Part shown: positions 62,091 to 64,000 of the stretch, one piece after another
Layout of the letters: every line of letters begins with the position of its first letter
How positions within the stretch are numbered: position 1 is the stretch's first letter
NCBI GenBank assembly: GCA_011009095.1
Contig: VTPC01090564.1
Location: forward strand, 62,001-126,000
From: Ignelater luminosus
Taxonomy: Eukaryota; Arthropoda; Insecta; Coleoptera; Elateridae
Length of the DNA: 64,000 bases
Direction: 5' to 3'
Translations under genes and position numbers: made by a program
The notes under the pieces: model-generated
What the model was told of the DNA's origin: nothing
The model's input: only the letters and a program-made list of their open reading frames with translations
The model's database searches: none

Positions 62091-64000
62091 TCATATAGTA
62101 GACGCTGTACAATAACTTTAACAAGCAAACATAATTTTATTGCTTGTCTACCTATGAACGATGCTAGTTTTTACTGTAATAAAGTATATGCGTCAATCGG
62201 TAATTGTATGGCATAATAACCATTCGTGCTAAACCAATGTAGATTGGAATGCCAATGTAGCGAGACGACTGACCACTGCAATTGAAAGACCGTTGGAGCG
62301 TCTCCGAGTAAACGATGCTATCAGTCAAAGAAGTCCCCTGTCGAAGGTCCGGAAGGAGATGGATCGCCGCAATCAATGAGTAATCATATCCTGCGCGTTA
62401 ATGCCAGAGCTTTTCTTTCAACGGAAACGAACTATATTTTTTCTTAGGTATACCACTGGCGGCTCGTAATGAAGCAAAGGAAATAAAAACGACCTTTTAG
62501 TTTATCTTCCTTCCAACTTCTTACTGTAGGCGTAGCACACAGCACGTAATTCTTTACTTCAAAAGTTTAATAAGTATTACTCACTGAAATCAAGTCGCCA
62601 CTCGCAGTAAAAAAAGAAATGTTTTCACTGAAATATGAAACGATTTTTCCAAGACTACCTCCTGTTGTCTAATTTGACCCGCCACTGATATTACTGAGAA
62701 AAACTACATCTATCAGTGCTTCCGCCCTAAACTACCGCCCTAACGCTCTCGCGCGCTCGATGATAAAGGATGAATTTGCAGTATGCTATTTACCCCAATC
62801 GACACCTTCCTGGAAAAAAGCACTTTAAGCTGATAGACTCGATAATGCTTATGTGAAGATGTTCTTGCAGATTATTAAATCTATAAAACGACTTAAACTA
62901 ATTGAGATCTAGACTTCTACGACATTTCTTCATTATCGTTTAACCGCCTTGATATTATATTTAATAAGAAATAAAGTTTTATGAGAATATAAAATTAAAT
63001 CATTTTGACAACAAAATCTACTAATCCTCTTGATGACGTCGTTGCAATCTTCAATTTTTAATTGAATTTCGATTCTTACTGAAAACTACCCAATTTTGCT
63101 TTTATTACATTTTCTATTAATTTTGATTATGAATCTGTTTACATTCTGCATTTGAAAACAAACATTATTAATACTTGTTTTTCAGTTCGTTAAAAAGCAG
63201 AATGAAATTTTAATATTACTAGCACATCTCGCTTAACAAAATTTACAATTTCACGTTCTTAACCCAGAATGTGACTTAAATAAATATATAAATTAAGTAT
63301 TTCTCTTCATTTATTTAAATTACAAATAATTACAACTACAGTAGACGTTCGTTTATGTGCCCTACATTTTTTGCCGGGCGTTCAAGGTGGAAAGTCATTT
63401 TCGCGGCAACAACATAAAAGATGACGGGGAGTAAATAATCATTAATTAAGAGTTGGCGATTAACTTCTACTATTTCTTCTTTTTCACCAAACGTTAAGGA
63501 AACAATTTTAACGTAATTATAACGGCAGATTCGACAAGAAATTTAGGGTTTAACTCAATTTGATTGCCCAGCTTTCTTTGGGTCATCTAGGATATTTTTA
63601 GTTTGATCATGGAAAAATCAAAACAGTTACGTTTTCTAAAATCAAAATCCGAGAGCAAAACCATCTTGATGGTATTTTTCAGCATTCGAGAAATAATTCA
63701 CAAAGATTACATGTTGTGGAATATTCTCGATAACTTCTGCAATCTTGCAATATTTTTTAAAAATTTCGCATTATGTTATTTCTAACTTACATTGATTGAT
63801 TTATCCTGGAAAGTTAGAATGGTAAGTACTCGTTCGATTATTCATTTCAACAAGAAGGGGAAGTCAGGTGTCAAGTTGCGACTGTAATATGATAATCCAA
63901 TAACTGCCACTTGGAATATCAAGGTTACATTTTTGTCATTGTTAATTTTAATTGACTTTCAATTTGTCCAAATTCTCCTATTAGAATATTGGGCGAAAAG
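62091..64000. other. non-coding DNA to window end
   Basis: No gene recognised. A 70-codon minus-strand frame at 62164-62376 lies in GC-richer DNA but shows no known motif. From about 62870 the sequence is AT-rich. Confidence 0.35.

Noticed and set aside
62164..62376. 70-codon minus-strand frame in GC-richer DNA
   Set aside because: No known motif and no clear splice sites at its edges.
1..64000. CRISPR arrays, tRNA and rRNA genes
   Set aside because: No regularly spaced direct repeats, no tRNA B-box with matching arms, and no rRNA core sequence were recognised by eye; a tRNAscan or Rfam run would be decisive.

Overview
The window looks like nuclear DNA of an insect. It is AT-rich and gene-poor, with long non-coding stretches and remains of many arthropod-type transposons: four mariners, a hAT, a PIF/Harbinger, non-LTR retrotransposon pieces and a Polinton/Maverick. 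There are no bacterial-style operons, ribosome binding sites or dense coding. The order is uncertain; a beetle is a weak guess from general resemblance only. Two assembly gaps of exactly 400 N lie at 2577-2976 and 60004-60403.

Layout. 1-7 kb: non-coding DNA, a 97-bp tandem duplication and a transposase helix-turn-helix scrap beside the first gap. 7-14.5 kb: three internally deleted mariners from different lineages (6994-8248, 12234-13155, 13648-14545), each flanked by TA. The first has its deletion filled by a 161-bp segment that also lies inverted about 500 bp downstream. A decayed retrotransposon Gag zinc-knuckle piece sits between the second and third. 17.7-22.2 kb: the most notable locus, a broken Polinton/Maverick, all on the + strand. 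Its order is a truncated minor capsid (penton-like) gene, a small glycine-rich/basic protein gene overlapping it by one base (TAATG), the major capsid gene, a short ORF of unknown function, then a protein-primed family B DNA polymerase. Integrase, packaging ATPase and protease were not found. The genes carry frameshifts and stops, so this is a fossil. Inside polymerase motif B is a 63-nt GT-AG segment that looks like a spliceosomal intron.

22-47 kb: mostly long non-coding DNA with a 47-bp-period tandem repeat (22.7 kb), a GC-richer tract at about 31.0-32.5 kb and a non-LTR reverse transcriptase C-terminal remnant (38.5 kb). The GC-richer tract holds the only credible host coding exon, with Kozak-like start, hydrophobic leader and GTGAGT donor (31941-32016).

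47-57 kb: a hAT transposase pseudogene on the minus strand, interrupted by a 76-bp fold-back element with a 4-bp target duplication; a non-LTR endonuclease scrap; a fourth mariner (52780-53584); and a PIF/Harbinger transposase pseudogene. 57-64 kb: non-coding DNA, the second gap and a TATA-box promoter-like site near 62.06 kb.

No intact autonomous transposon, tRNA, rRNA or CRISPR array was recognised. All identifications come from reading motifs by eye; no database search was run.
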